Positions 51,903-60,957 of a stretch of 64,000 bases of DNA are shown here, in pieces. How positions within the stretch are numbered: position 1 is the first letter of the stretch; every line of letters starts with the position of its first letter. Made by a program: the position numbers and the translations under genes. The notes beneath the pieces are model-generated. The model was not told the DNA's origin and made no database searches. It saw nothing but the letters and a program-made list of their open reading frames with translations. The stretch covers positions 1 to 64,000 of the forward strand of contig JAUIEG010000001.1 in the NCBI GenBank assembly GCA_030428745.1, given 5' to 3'. This DNA is from Alphaproteobacteria bacterium. GTDB taxonomy: Bacteria > Pseudomonadota > Alphaproteobacteria > Caulobacterales > Parvularculaceae.

Positions 51903-53416
51903 TTTGCGGGCTCGATATCAATGATCGGCGGGTGGCTTTCGATAAAGTCGCGAGCGTATTCGAGCTCTCCGCTCGTTTCCGCGTGAAGCGTGAAAAGGGG
52001 CGATCCTTTCTCGACGAGATCGTCCAATCGCACATGCATCTCAAGCCCCGCCGCTTTGGCGCCGGGCGCACCTGCGAGCTTTGCGGCTTTGGCAAGGCGC
52101 CGATTATCAACGCTGGTGACCCGGCCGGAAGAATGGGCCGCTAAGGGCCATTGCTGGCGCGCAATCGGCGGCGTGCGCATACCGCCTTGCGCCTCGCATA
52201 TCGCCTGGAACTTTGACAAGGCGCGGCCGTCGGCGAGCGTCTTCTCGGCGAGATCCTCGCCGCCGCCCGATGCTGCAGCCCCGCCTAGTTCAAGCAATAC
52301 GCCCGCGAGCGTCACGGCCCGTGCTTTCAGATCGAGCGGCGCCTGCTGTGCGCCCTCCAGCACCGCCAAAACATCGCGCGCTTCAAGCGCCGGCCCGACG
52401 CCCCTCCCCACGGGTTGGCGGCCATCGGTGCGAATGGCGCGGGCCTCGATGCCGAACGCCTTTGCCGTGCGCAGGAGATGTTCCGAAAGTGAATCGGCAT
52501 CCGAAGAACTGCGCACTTTCGCCGTAGGTCCGACGGGCAGATCAAGCACAAGATGCGTGGCCCCCGCCGCCGCTTTTTTGGACAACACAGAAGCTACTAA
52601 CTGCCCTTCGCTGTCGATGTCGAGGGCGCGCTCCACTCTGATCAGCGTGTCGTCAGCAGGGCTGAGCGATACAGCCCCGCCCCACACCACGCAGCCGCCT
52701 TCCCGTTCGACGACCCGCCGCATCGCCGCGAGATTGAGATCGACAGGCGCCAGTGTTTCCATGGCGTCGGCCGTGCCTGCCGGCGATGTGATCGCCCGCG
52801 ACGAGGTTTTCGGCATGGTCAGGCCGCAGGCGGCGACGATTGCGACGATAATTGGCGTCGTTCGATTGCCGGGAAGACCGCCTACGCAATGTTTGTCGAC
52901 AATCGGCGTTGCGCTCCATGTAAGGCGCTCGCCCGCGTCGACCATCGCCCGCGTAAGGCCGACAATTTCCTGCTCGCTCAAGCCGCGCGCGGCGCAGGCT
53001 GTAATGAAGGAAGACAAGTGAATATCCGAGTACCGGCCCTGAACAATGTCCCGCATGATCTCCGCAAGCTCATCATCCGCAAGCGCCTGCCCATAGACCT
53101 TCCCGCGAACGCGACTGAGGGAGTCGAGCGCCCGGGCGTGCGCCACGGTGATCTTATCCCCTTCGGAAACGCCAAGACGCCGCCATGCCGATTCAGAAAA
53201 GCCTGCCTCTCCCGGCGAGAGTATGTCACTGACGATCGTGTTTAACGTCGCAATGATTGATTTTTTATCCGTTGTAACGCGAATACGCGCATGACCGGAA
53301 AACCCTTCGGCTCTGCAAACATGGCAATCGCTGCGCATATAGATGACTGCCTCATCATGCGTATCGATGCCTAAACGCTTTGCTCTTAAGGCATGACTTT
53401 TTGTTGTTGGCGCCAT
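51899..53416 (-). CDS. AMP/thymidine phosphorylase family protein
   Basis: 505 aa phosphorylase of the DeoA superfamily. Glycosyltransferase-family core VDKHCVGGLPGNRTTPI (Lys175, His176) and PKTSSRAITSPAGTADAME (~203-220) match archaeal AMP phosphorylases rather than E. coli thymidine phosphorylase; the ~85-residue N-terminal extra domain is also archaeal-type. Reaction expected: NMP + Pi to base + ribose-1,5-bisphosphate. Cys31-x2-Cys34 near the start is an oddity. ATG 53416 chosen for its GGAAAGAG site. Sits between a beta-CASP RNase and PRPP synthetase. Confidence 0.88.
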   Translation of the reverse strand: MAPTTKSHALRAKRLGIDTHDEAVIYMRSDCHVCRAEGFSGHARIRVTTDKKSIIATLNTIVSDILSPGEAGFSESAWRRLGVSEGDKITVAHARALDSLSRVRGKVYGQALADDELAEIMRDIVQGRYSDIHLSSFITACAARGLSEQEIVGLTRAMVDAGERLTWSATPIVDKHCVGGLPGNRTTPIIVAIVAACGLTMPKTSSRAITSPAGTADAMETLAPVDLNLAAMRRVVEREGGCVVWGGAVSLSPADDTLIRVERALDIDSEGQLVASVLSKKAAAGATHLVLDLPVGPTAKVRSSSDADSLSEHLLRTAKAFGIEARAIRTDGRQPVGRGVGPALEARDVLAVLEGAQQAPLDLKARAVTLAGVLLELGGAAASGGGEDLAEKTLADGRALSKFQAICEAQGGMRTPPIARQQWPLAAHSSGRVTSVDNRRLAKAAKLAGAPGAKAAGLEMHVRLDDLVEKGSPLFTLHAETSGELEYARDFIESHPPIIDIEPAK

Positions 53417-53435
53417 CACTCTTTCCGGTCTGTCC

Positions 53436-54800
53436 TTAAACCAACTCGACACTATCCTGATAAGAGGGTGTGCTGGACGGCCACTTCAACTCTTTCATGA
53501 TGCGCTGTCGAAGCGCTTCCGACGCGTCTGGCTCGCCATGGGTGACAAACGTCATCGTCGGCGCCCGTTCCACATTGCCCAGCCAGGAAAGAATTTCATC
53601 GGTATCTGCATGAGCGGAGAGCATATGAAGGTTTGTTACTTCGGCGTGAACTGGAAAATAGTCTCCATGAATCTTCACGCCCTTGACGCCCTTGGTGAGC
53701 GCGTCGCCGCGCGTCCCGGCTGCCTGAAACCCCGTAAACAGCACAGTATTTCGTTCGTCGGTAACGTAATGCTTGAGGTGATGGAGAATGCGCCCGCCCG
53801 TCGCCATGCCGCTGGCGGAAATGATGATCTTCGGCATCGGATTGGCGTCCAGCGCTTTTGAATCATCGACGCTGCGCGTATATGTAGCGACGCCGCAGGA
53901 AGTTCCGCATTGCGCCGCCGTCAGCCTGTGATCCTCCAGATAGCGGCAGAAGATCTCGCTCGCATCGATCGCCATGGGACTATCGAGAAATACCGGAAGG
54001 TCGGGAATTCGCTCTGCCTTCTTCAATCTGTCCAGATGAAACATCAGCGATTGGGAGCGGCCGACAGCGAACGCCGGAACGAGAACCGTTCCCCCGCGCT
54101 CCGCAGTCCGATTGACAATGTCCGCGATCAGATCCTCCGCATCTTGCTGTTCATGACGCCGGTTTCCATAAGTCGACTCAACGACAAGATAATCTGCTTC
54201 GTGGACAACCGCCGGATCGAGCATCGTGGCGCTGTTCGGCCTGCCAAGATCTCCGGAGAATACGATTTTCTTTCCCGCGATGTTGAGTTCGATGATCGCG
54301 GCGCCGAGAATATGACCCGCGTGCAAAAACCGAATCGCCACATCGTCCGAAATGCTAATAGTGCGATCGAATACGGCGGGCTTGAAATGCGTTAGCGCAT
54401 CCTCTGCATCTTGCTGTGTGTAAAGCGGTTTTGCCGGCTTGTGTTTTGAATAGCCGTGCCGGTTTGCGAATTCAGCGTCGCGCTCCTGCAAATGACCGCT
54501 GTCCGGCAACAGAATGCCGCACAGATCGCATGTCGGCGCAGTTGCATGCACCGGTCCTTTGAAACCGTTCTTAACAAGGAGCGGTATATAACCGGAATGG
54601 TCGAGATGGGCGTGCGTCAGGAATACGGCGTCAATTTCCGCCGGCCTCACCGGAAGCGGGGCCCAGTTGCGCTGGCGTAATTGCTTTTGTCCCTGGAAAA
54701 GTCCCGAGTCGATCAGATATTTCTGGCCGGCGAATTCCAGCAGATATTTCGATCCTGTGACTGTCCCGACGGCGCCGAGAAATGTAAGTCGTGCATTCAT
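53436..54800 (-). CDS. beta-CASP metallo-beta-lactamase RNase-like protein
   Basis: 454 aa of the CPSF73/YSH1-like group. Zinc motifs: THAHLDHSGYIP (HxHxDH), AGHILGAAIIEL, FSGDLGRP and the C-terminal LSAHADTDEILSWL. The beta-CASP cap has STYGNRRHEQ and the ...SASGMATGGRILHHL motif. Such proteins are RNA endo/exonucleases. No KH domain. ATG 54800 (TTG 54806 possible). It precedes the nucleotide phosphorylase by 19 bp. Confidence 0.92.
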   Translation of the reverse strand: MNARLTFLGAVGTVTGSKYLLEFAGQKYLIDSGLFQGQKQLRQRNWAPLPVRPAEIDAVFLTHAHLDHSGYIPLLVKNGFKGPVHATAPTCDLCGILLPDSGHLQERDAEFANRHGYSKHKPAKPLYTQQDAEDALTHFKPAVFDRTISISDDVAIRFLHAGHILGAAIIELNIAGKKIVFSGDLGRPNSATMLDPAVVHEADYLVVESTYGNRRHEQQDAEDLIADIVNRTAERGGTVLVPAFAVGRSQSLMFHLDRLKKAERIPDLPVFLDSPMAIDASEIFCRYLEDHRLTAAQCGTSCGVATYTRSVDDSKALDANPMPKIIISASGMATGGRILHHLKHYVTDERNTVLFTGFQAAGTRGDALTKGVKGVKIHGDYFPVHAEVTNLHMLSAHADTDEILSWLGNVERAPTMTFVTHGEPDASEALRQRIMKELKWPSSTPSYQDSVELV

Positions 54801-54846
54801 CAGCAATAACCTAACTTTGTTTTAGCGTTCACAAGTTTGTCCTTAC

Positions 54847-55509
54847 TTACTTCACGGAGACACTAGAAGATCGGATTCTGGGAAAGAACCTTGGCGTGTC
54901 GGCTGCATATTGCCGGTACGCCTCGCCGAATTCGGCCTCCACATCTCGTTCCTCCTTTAGCGCCAGGCGCCAGTACATGAAGACGAGGATCGGAAACATG
55001 ATCAGCGTCACCAGAGTCGGCCACTGGAAAAGAAACCCGATCATGATGAGAACGAATCCCACATATTGCGGGTGACGCATCCGCGCATAAGGACCTGTAG
55101 TCGCAAGCGTTTTGCTCCTTTGCGCGCGATATAGGATCGGCCACGCCGCCGACAGCAGCCAAAAGCCGCCTATGATGAATGCGAAGCTCAAAAGGTGGAA
55201 CGGTCCGCAATGCGGATTGGCGCGCCACCCGAAAATCATCTCAAGAAGATGTCCAGAATCATGGGCGAGCCAGTCGACGTCCGGAAAACGGGTCTGCAGC
55301 CAGCCTGAAAGCAGGAATATCGTCAACGGAAACCCGTACATTTCGGCGAAATACGCAACAATGAATGCGCTGAAGGCGCCGAAAGAGCGCCAATCCCGCG
55401 CCGAGAGCGGTTTCGCGAAACTGAAGGCGAAAAGGATGAATATGGCTGAATTGACAAAAACCAGCAGCCACAGTCCGTAGCTCGCCGCATGTGATTCTTC
55501 GCCTGTCAT
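54847..55509 (-). CDS. ICMT-like membrane methyltransferase (third in window)
   Basis: 220 aa with about six membrane helices and the C-terminal SAM signature TGPYARMRHPQYVGFVLIMIGF, then EERDVEAEFGEAYRQYAADTPRFFP (first part over TGPYARMRHPQYVG). Family as for the two genes near 32 kb. Overlaps DUF2933 by 4 bases and is part of the P-type ATPase run. A lipid-modifying role is plausible, not shown. Confidence 0.85.
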   Translation of the reverse strand: MTGEESHAASYGLWLLVFVNSAIFILFAFSFAKPLSARDWRSFGAFSAFIVAYFAEMYGFPLTIFLLSGWLQTRFPDVDWLAHDSGHLLEMIFGWRANPHCGPFHLLSFAFIIGGFWLLSAAWPILYRAQRSKTLATTGPYARMRHPQYVGFVLIMIGFLFQWPTLVTLIMFPILVFMYWRLALKEERDVEAEFGEAYRQYAADTPRFFPRIRSSSVSVK

Positions 55510-55727
55510 TCTTTATCGCTCCCGTGGTCGCCATGCCGCCCATGTCCGCCGTGCATAAACAGGTGGACGCCGATACATGCAGCAAGCAATCCGATCAAAA
55601 GCGCGTCGCCGGTAAAGACATGCATTCGATGTTCATAGACCAGGAGCACACCGGCAATGGCTGCGAAAATGGCGAACGCTATCCATACGCGCGATCGTTT
55701 GGGATGATTTCCGCTTTCGTCAGTCAT
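55506..55727 (-). CDS. DUF2933 small membrane protein
   Basis: 73 aa with two membrane helices and the typical DUF2933 end ALLIGLLAACIGVHLFMHGG followed by a His-rich tail (HGRHGDHGSDKE). Such proteins accompany copper ATPases. It lies 18 bp after the ATPase gene. Confidence 0.85.
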   Translation of the reverse strand: MTDESGNHPKRSRVWIAFAIFAAIAGVLLVYEHRMHVFTGDALLIGLLAACIGVHLFMHGGHGRHGDHGSDKE

Positions 55728-55745
55728 GACTTTCCACCCTGTTAA

Positions 55746-57812
55746 TTAGGAACCGGTCGCCAATTTCTTTAAACGGAGCAACTGCGCGTTCACGGCGCAT
55801 ATAATCGTGCTGGACGACATGAACACGGCGCCGACCGCCGGGCTTAAGACAATTCCCCATGGGAAGAAGGCGCCAGCGGCAGCCGGAATAGCGACAGTAT
55901 TATAACCGGTCGCCCAGAACAGGTTTTGTATCATTTTTCCATAGGTCGCCCGGGCAAGACCCAGGATCGCAACCACATCGAGAGGATTGCTTTTCACGAG
56001 AATGATGTCCGCCGTTTCAATCGCGACATCCGTCCCGGCCCCTATGGCAATACCGACATTGGCCTGGGCGAGCGCGGGAGCGTCGTTGACGCCGTCTCCC
56101 GTCATGGCGACGATCAGACCGCGGGACTGAACTTCTTTCACCTTCGCCGCTTTTTGTTCGGGCAGAACCTCGGCGAGGACTTCGTCAAGGCCGATTTCGT
56201 CAGCCACCCATTTCGCGACCTGCGGATTGTCGCCTGTCAGCATGATGCAGCGAACGCCCATTTTCTGAAGCGCAGCGATGGCGGGCTTTGATTCCTCGCG
56301 GATAATGTCCGCAAGGGCGATCGCCCCGGCTAGGACGTTATCGATCAGAACAAAGATAACCGTCTTGCCCTGGCTCGAAAGCTTTTCGATGCGCGCATCG
56401 TCAAGCGCAAAACCGTTGGCCCGTATATAGCCGGGGCTCACGGCTTTGACGGCGCGTCCTTTGACAACGCCTTCGGCCCCCTTGCCCGGAATCGCCCGGA
56501 AGTTTTCGACCTCCCACTTTTCCTTGGCGTCCTTGACGATGCCCTTGGCGATTGGATGCTCCGAATGCGCTTCAATGGAGGCCGCATAAGCGACGATCTC
56601 ATCAGGCGAGAACCCGTCATTGAGAACAAGCGTATCGGTTATTCCGAATTCGCCGCGCGTCAGCGTGCCTGTCTTGTCGAAGATAATGGCGTCAATGTTG
56701 CGCGCTTCTTCAAAGGCTGTGCGATCACGAATGAGAAGGCCGTTGGTCGCCGCAATAGCCGTCGAGCGCGCAACGACAAGCGGCACAGCGAGCCCAAGCG
56801 CATGGGGACAAGCGATCACCATCACTGTCACCGCACGTTCCATGGCGAAGGCGAAGCCCTGGCCAGTCATGAGCGCCCAGCCCGCCGCCGTCAGGAATCC
56901 GCCCCCAAGAGCAATAAAAGTCAGCCATCGGGCTGCATAATTTGCGATGTCCTGCGTTCTCGATTTGCTCGCCTGCGCTTCTTCGACAAGGCGAATGACG
57001 CCCGAGAGGAACGAGTCTTCACCGGTCTTGGCGACCTCCACGGTGATCGAGCCTTCTCCATTAATCGAACCGCCGATGACCTGCGCGCCTTTCGTCTTCG
57101 AGACCGGTTTCGATTCGCCCGTAAGCATCGATTCGTTGACGGATGTCTCTCCTTTAACGATGACGCCGTCAGCCGGGATTTTCTCTCCCGGCTTGATGAG
57201 CAGGCGATCCCCTGATTTCAATTGAGAGAGCGGAACATCCGTGACCGACCCGTCTTCGCCTACAAGATGCGCCGTATCCGGCATCAGGCGCGCTAGCTTC
57301 TCAAGCGCCTTTCCCGCTCCCATCACGGACTTCATCTCGATCCAGTGACCGAAAAGCATGATCGCGATAAGAGTCGCCAGCTCCCAGAAAAATGTCTTTT
57401 CGGAGCCGGTAAAAACAACGACGAAGCTATAGGCGAACGCTGCCGTAATCGCGACGCCGATGAGAGTCATCATGCCGGGGTTTCGCCCTGAAACCTCCGA
57501 CCACAACCCTTTCAGGAAGGGCCAGCCGCCGTAAAAATATACAATCGTCGAAAGCGCCGCGAGGACATATCCATCGCCCGGGAACGCCAATGTTTCCCGC
57601 AGGCCCAGTGCGTTTTGGATCATTGGCGCAAGCGCCAGAATGGGGACGGTCAGCGCCAGCGTGACCCAGAACCGCCGGCGGAAATCCGCCACCATCTTCG
57701 CGTGATCATGCCCGGAACCGCCGTGAGCGTGCCCGCCATGCCCCTTATGCGCCGCGCCGGCCTTTTTTGTATGCTGCATGTGTGCGGCGTGTTCCGCCTG
57801 AGTGTGATCCAT
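55746..57812 (-). CDS. copB: copper-type P1B-ATPase with CPH motif (CopB-like)
   Basis: 688 aa exporter. Instead of Cys heavy-metal domains the N-terminus is His-rich ([18 protein letters not shown]). TM6 carries the CPH motif ([14 protein letters not shown]), then DKTGTLTRG (phosphorylated Asp), [14 protein letters not shown] and [17 protein letters not shown]8 has [15 protein letters not shown] plus MSxST is the P1B-3 subgroup, linked to Cu2+/Cu+ (or Ag+). The symbol copB is the ATPase sense and distinct from the outer-membrane CopB at 43753. First gene behind the minus-strand ECF-type promoter. Confidence 0.95.
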   Translation of the reverse strand: MDHTQAEHAAHMQHTKKAGAAHKGHGGHAHGGSGHDHAKMVADFRRRFWVTLALTVPILALAPMIQNALGLRETLAFPGDGYVLAALSTIVYFYGGWPFLKGLWSEVSGRNPGMMTLIGVAITAAFAYSFVVVFTGSEKTFFWELATLIAIMLFGHWIEMKSVMGAGKALEKLARLMPDTAHLVGEDGSVTDVPLSQLKSGDRLLIKPGEKIPADGVIVKGETSVNESMLTGESKPVSKTKGAQVIGGSINGEGSITVEVAKTGEDSFLSGVIRLVEEAQASKSRTQDIANYAARWLTFIALGGGFLTAAGWALMTGQGFAFAMERAVTVMVIACPHALGLAVPLVVARSTAIAATNGLLIRDRTAFEEARNIDAIIFDKTGTLTRGEFGITDTLVLNDGFSPDEIVAYAASIEAHSEHPIAKGIVKDAKEKWEVENFRAIPGKGAEGVVKGRAVKAVSPGYIRANGFALDDARIEKLSSQGKTVIFVLIDNVLAGAIALADIIREESKPAIAALQKMGVRCIMLTGDNPQVAKWVADEIGLDEVLAEVLPEQKAAKVKEVQSRGLIVAMTGDGVNDAPALAQANVGIAIGAGTDVAIETADIILVKSNPLDVVAILGLARATYGKMIQNLFWATGYNTVAIPAAAGAFFPWGIVLSPAVGAVFMSSSTIICAVNAQLLRLKKLATGS

Positions 57813-57951
57813 TCTCTATGCCCTTGCTGTAAGTCTTGTTCGTAAAGTCGTCATGTCGCTCAACCGCTTACAAGCCTCGTCCGCAGACAATCTTGAGTTC
57901 GTCGCCGTCACGCCATTTTCCTTGCACGCTTGTCGGACCGATATTTTTAAT

Positions 57952-57977
57952 GACGTTCGCCGCCCTAATTCGTTACA
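57952..57977 (-). promoter_or_regulatory. ECF-type promoter element facing the ATPase operon
   Basis: Minus strand: TGTAAC (57977-57972), 16 nt, CGTC (57955-57952), 139 bp before the ATPase start. It shares 19 of 26 positions with the element at 58784, including TGTAACG, a central AGGG and AACGTC. Confidence 0.75.
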
Positions 57978-58014
57978 GCTGCTGGCGAAAAATTTTTCCA
58001 TCATCGCCAGATGC

Positions 58015-58647
58015 TCACTTTTCTCCTGCTTCATTGGCCTGCTTTTCCTTATCGAGGCGGCGTCTTAAGGACGCTACATTTTCACAACCGCAATCGAGAA
58101 AGCCATGTTCGGGGCAGGTCCTGCAAGATTGTTCCAGGCGGTCGCGCAACGCTTGACGGGCGCGATGCAATTTTACGCGAAACGCGCTCTCTGATAGTTC
58201 AAGACTATCACGCACGTCGGCGCGATCTTCGCCGAGTAAATCCACACGCCAGATGATCGCGGCGTAATCGTCAACCAGCGTTGGCAGAAGCTTATATAGA
58301 CAGGCGCAAACGAGGAGGTCGATTTCTTCTTCAACCATTTGCGATTCAACTGTCATTTGTCGTTCAAACGCTTTCTCCAACCGTTCCGAACGGGCTCGCA
58401 ACCGATAGTGATCCGCGATGACAGACTGGAGCACCCGATTCATCCAGGGGCGAAGTTTCTCGTCGTCCTTCAAATCCGCAAAGGATTTTAGAACCCTGAC
58501 ATAGAACTCCTGAAGCACGTCCGCAGCGTCATGCTCATCCTTTAGCTGACGCAGAAGAAAGCGGAAAAAATCCTTATGTACTTCGCGTAGCGTCCTTTCT
58601 ACTGCGGCTCTCCGACGGCTATGCGTTTCTGTCTCATCGACGGTCAT
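58015..58647 (-). CDS. corE: ECF sigma factor with CxC and C-terminal Cys-rich domain, CorE/ECF44-like
   Basis: 210 aa. Region 2: VHKDFFRFLLRQLKDEHDAADVLQEFYV (in parts), region 4 ending SESAFRVKLHRARQALRDRL. It has Cys114-Ala-Cys116 between regions 2 and 4 and a C-terminal cysteine set Cys175-x2-Cys178-x7-Cys186-x-Cys188. In Myxococcus CorE proteins a CxC motif and a C-terminal Cys-rich domain make the sigma factor itself metal-responsive, with no anti-sigma. None is encoded here either. It lies between two near-identical promoters that point away from it. Confidence 0.85.
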   Translation of the reverse strand: MTVDETETHSRRRAAVERTLREVHKDFFRFLLRQLKDEHDAADVLQEFYVRVLKSFADLKDDEKLRPWMNRVLQSVIADHYRLRARSERLEKAFERQMTVESQMVEEEIDLLVCACLYKLLPTLVDDYAAIIWRVDLLGEDRADVRDSLELSESAFRVKLHRARQALRDRLEQSCRTCPEHGFLDCGCENVASLRRRLDKEKQANEAGEK

Positions 58648-58783
58648 TTGATCTCTTTGTTATTTTATCACGCACCACTGGCCGCCGGACCCTCTCGTCG
58701 CGCTGCAGCATATTTTTATAATTACGTGTTTCGCGCCTCCATCCCTCAATCGCGAGAGCAATTGGAGTTTTTTGCGGCGTCAA

Positions 58784-58809
58784 TGTAACGCGCGAGGGAG
58801 ACCAACGTC
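58784..58809 (+). promoter_or_regulatory. ECF-type promoter element facing the cfa operon
   Basis: TGTAAC (58784-58789), 16 nt, CGTC (58806-58809), 76 bp before the cyclopropane synthase start. Partner of the element at 57952. Confidence 0.75.
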
Positions 58810-58885
58810 TTATTCGTAGAAGCCTACGAGCGCTCTGTTCAATTCGGGAACCGCATCGGAGGCGAATTACGAAGCGAGGTTTACG

Positions 58886-60124
58886 ATGTCCTTGTGGAAA
58901 TTACTACTGGACCGGCGGATGTCCCAGACTATCCGCAAGGGAAGGCTGGAGATCGCATATCCGGACGGATCGTTCCGATGCTACGCCGGCGACGCCCGAT
59001 CGGGTTTGGCGATCCGGATCAATAGCGAACGCTGGCTTCGACGTATCATACTCGACCCCGAACTCGCTTTTGGCGAAGCCTACATGGAAGGCGGCGTCGA
59101 GATCGATAGCGGCGATATTTATGACCTTCTCGAATTGATCTGGGCCAATTTTCTAACGCCTGCGGGAAAGCGCCGGTCAGCGCCGGCCTTCGTGAGACGC
59201 TCCCTGCGATTCCTGTCACAACTGAACCTGCCGTCGCGTGCGCGCCAGAACGCGTCGCATCACTATGATATCGGCAACGAATTCTACCGCCTTTTTCTTG
59301 ACGAAGATCTTCAGTATTCCTGCGCCTTACACGAAAATCCGAATGCGACATTGGAAGACGCACAGCTCGCCAAGAAAAATGCGATATCAAAAAAACTGCT
59401 GATAGAACCAAACCACAGCGTCCTCGACATCGGATGCGGATGGGGCGGCCTTGCACTGCACCTAGCCGGGCATGATCAGGCGCGCGTCGAAGGGATAACC
59501 CTGTCCGCGCAGCAGCTCAATGCAGCCAAGGCGCGCGCCAAGAAGGAACGTCTCGACGGGCGGGTCCGGTTTCACTTGGAGGACTACCGCAGAATTACCG
59601 ATCAATATGACCGCATTGTATCCGTCGGCATGTTCGAGCATGTAGGCGCGCCGTACTTTCAGGAATATTTTGATCAGATCAGCCGCCTGCTCCGCCAAGA
59701 TGGCATCGCGCTGATCCACACAATCGGGCGCTCGCATGGTCCTGATGCAACCAACCCGTGGATCGCGAAATACATCTTTCCCGGCGGATATATTCCAGCC
59801 CTTTCGGAAATCATGCCCGCGATCGAACGCGCCGGTTTGTATGTTCTGGATATCGAGGTGTTGCGGCTGCACTACGCAGAGACGCTGAAGGAATGGCGGC
59901 GCCGCTTCCACGAAAATGCGGCAGCAGCGGAGCGCCTTTTTGATTCTCGATTTGTGAGAATGTGGGATTTCTATCTCGCCGGCAGCGAGCTTTCATTCCG
60001 GTATGGCGATCACGCCGTATTTCAAATCCAGTTGGCGAAGCGGCAAGACGCAACCCCGCTTACCCGCCGCTATCTCTATGAGGACGCTGACCAGACAGAA
60101 GTTCCTGTCGCCGCCTGCGCGTAA
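58886..60124 (+). CDS. cfa: cyclopropane-fatty-acyl-phospholipid synthase
   Basis: 412 aa enzyme that methylenates unsaturated acyl chains of membrane phospholipids using SAM. Motifs: SHHYDIGNEFYRLFLDEDLQYSC (in part SHHYDIGNEFY), SAM loop LDIGCGWGGLALHLA, GMFEHVGAPYF and ...HTIGRSHG. Full length. First gene of the plus-strand half of the divergent block. CFA genes are ECF targets in other alphaproteobacteria (RpoE in Rhodobacter), consistent with the ECF-like promoter upstream. Confidence 0.95.
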   Translation: MSLWKLLLDRRMSQTIRKGRLEIAYPDGSFRCYAGDARSGLAIRINSERWLRRIILDPELAFGEAYMEGGVEIDSGDIYDLLELIWANFLTPAGKRRSAPAFVRRSLRFLSQLNLPSRARQNASHHYDIGNEFYRLFLDEDLQYSCALHENPNATLEDAQLAKKNAISKKLLIEPNHSVLDIGCGWGGLALHLAGHDQARVEGITLSAQQLNAAKARAKKERLDGRVRFHLEDYRRITDQYDRIVSVGMFEHVGAPYFQEYFDQISRLLRQDGIALIHTIGRSHGPDATNPWIAKYIFPGGYIPALSEIMPAIERAGLYVLDIEVLRLHYAETLKEWRRRFHENAAAAERLFDSRFVRMWDFYLAGSELSFRYGDHAVFQIQLAKRQDATPLTRRYLYEDADQTEVPVAACA

Positions 60125-60194
60125 GGTAACGATTATGAATACCGATGCGGCACTCAAGCTGGTCGAGCGAACCTATCGAAAGGAATAAAACGCA

Positions 60195-60536
60195 ATGAAC
60201 GCTACACTTTATTTCGCGATCTGGGCCATTCTCATCTTTGTCATGATGCGTTTCGGCTGCGGCGCCCATGTGATGGGTCACGGCTCACATGGGCACGGAC
60301 ATGGCGGCCACAAGAATGACGATGACATTCTGACGTTCACGCCTACCGAAGCGATTGACCCCGTCTGCGGCATGACTGTTACGCCAGGAAAAGCCAAATC
60401 GAGCATACATAACCGGCGCATCTACTATTTCTGCTCAACAAATTGTCGCGAAAAATTTGAGTCGGCGCCTACGACTTATCTGCAAGGCGACCCGGCTAGG
60501 CAATCATCCATGGAGGATCATCATGGCTCACACTGA
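60195..60536 (+). CDS. membrane-anchored YHS-domain protein
   Basis: 113 aa. One membrane helix (LYFAIWAILIFVMMRFG), a His-rich loop (MGHGSHGHGHGGHK), then a YHS domain DPVCGMTVTPGK...RIYYFCSTNCREKFE with the two cysteine sites that bind metal. Typical of copper loci next to P1B ATPases. Its 3' end overlaps the next gene by 14 bases. Confidence 0.88.
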   Translation: MNATLYFAIWAILIFVMMRFGCGAHVMGHGSHGHGHGGHKNDDDILTFTPTEAIDPVCGMTVTPGKAKSSIHNRRIYYFCSTNCREKFESAPTTYLQGDPARQSSMEDHHGSH

Positions 60537-60822
60537 CAAACCGCAAACGGCGCCCGCCACGCTCAGAATTCCGGTTATCGCATTCGGACTTAGCGTAAGC
60601 GCGTTTTGCGCCATCACCTATTCACTCTGCGTGCTGTTCTACATCCTATTTCCGGGATCGGCTGAAAAGCATGTCCTCCTTTCCTTTTATACGCCTTGGT
60701 TCGAGGTTCTCAGCTGGTCCGGGTTTTTCCTGGGACTTCTCGGAAGCATCGTTTGCGGCTGGTATATCGCTCTTGTATTCGGGCCGATTTACAATTTTTT
60801 TGCTGCATGGCGGCGCCGATGA
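60523..60822 (+). CDS. DUF5676 family two-TM membrane protein
   Basis: 99 aa. Two membrane helices; ITYSLCVLFYILFPG and GFFLGLLGSIVCGWYIALVFGPIYNFF match the 47019 protein. Start ATG 60523 follows GGAGG. Function unknown. Confidence 0.85.
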   Translation: MAHTDKPQTAPATLRIPVIAFGLSVSAFCAITYSLCVLFYILFPGSAEKHVLLSFYTPWFEVLSWSGFFLGLLGSIVCGWYIALVFGPIYNFFAAWRRR

Positions 60823-60947
60823 AATCCGCCACCGCACATGTGTCTTCCAAAGACGATTTCACCGAAGAAAGAACTGCGCAAGCATGTCCGTTGCTAAACT
60901 GTCCAAACGCTCCCTTTCTCGGGAGCGGCTGCTTAAGACGTTGTTGA
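60819..60947 (+). CDS. possible 42-aa Cys-containing peptide
   Basis: Short frame whose ATG overlaps the DUF5676 stop (ATGA). Product ends with ACPLLNCPNAPFLGSGCLRRC, of which the four cysteines (at CPLLNC and CLRRC) could bind metal. No family known; may be chance. Confidence 0.25.
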   Translation: MKSATAHVSSKDDFTEERTAQACPLLNCPNAPFLGSGCLRRC

Positions 60948-60957
60948 GCTCGCATAT

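Noticed and set aside
57816..58034. 72-aa frame between the ECF sigma factor and the copper ATPase
   Set aside because: It overlaps the sigma gene end and contains the TGTAAC-N16-CGTC element; no domain. Better read as the promoter and leader of the ATPase operon.
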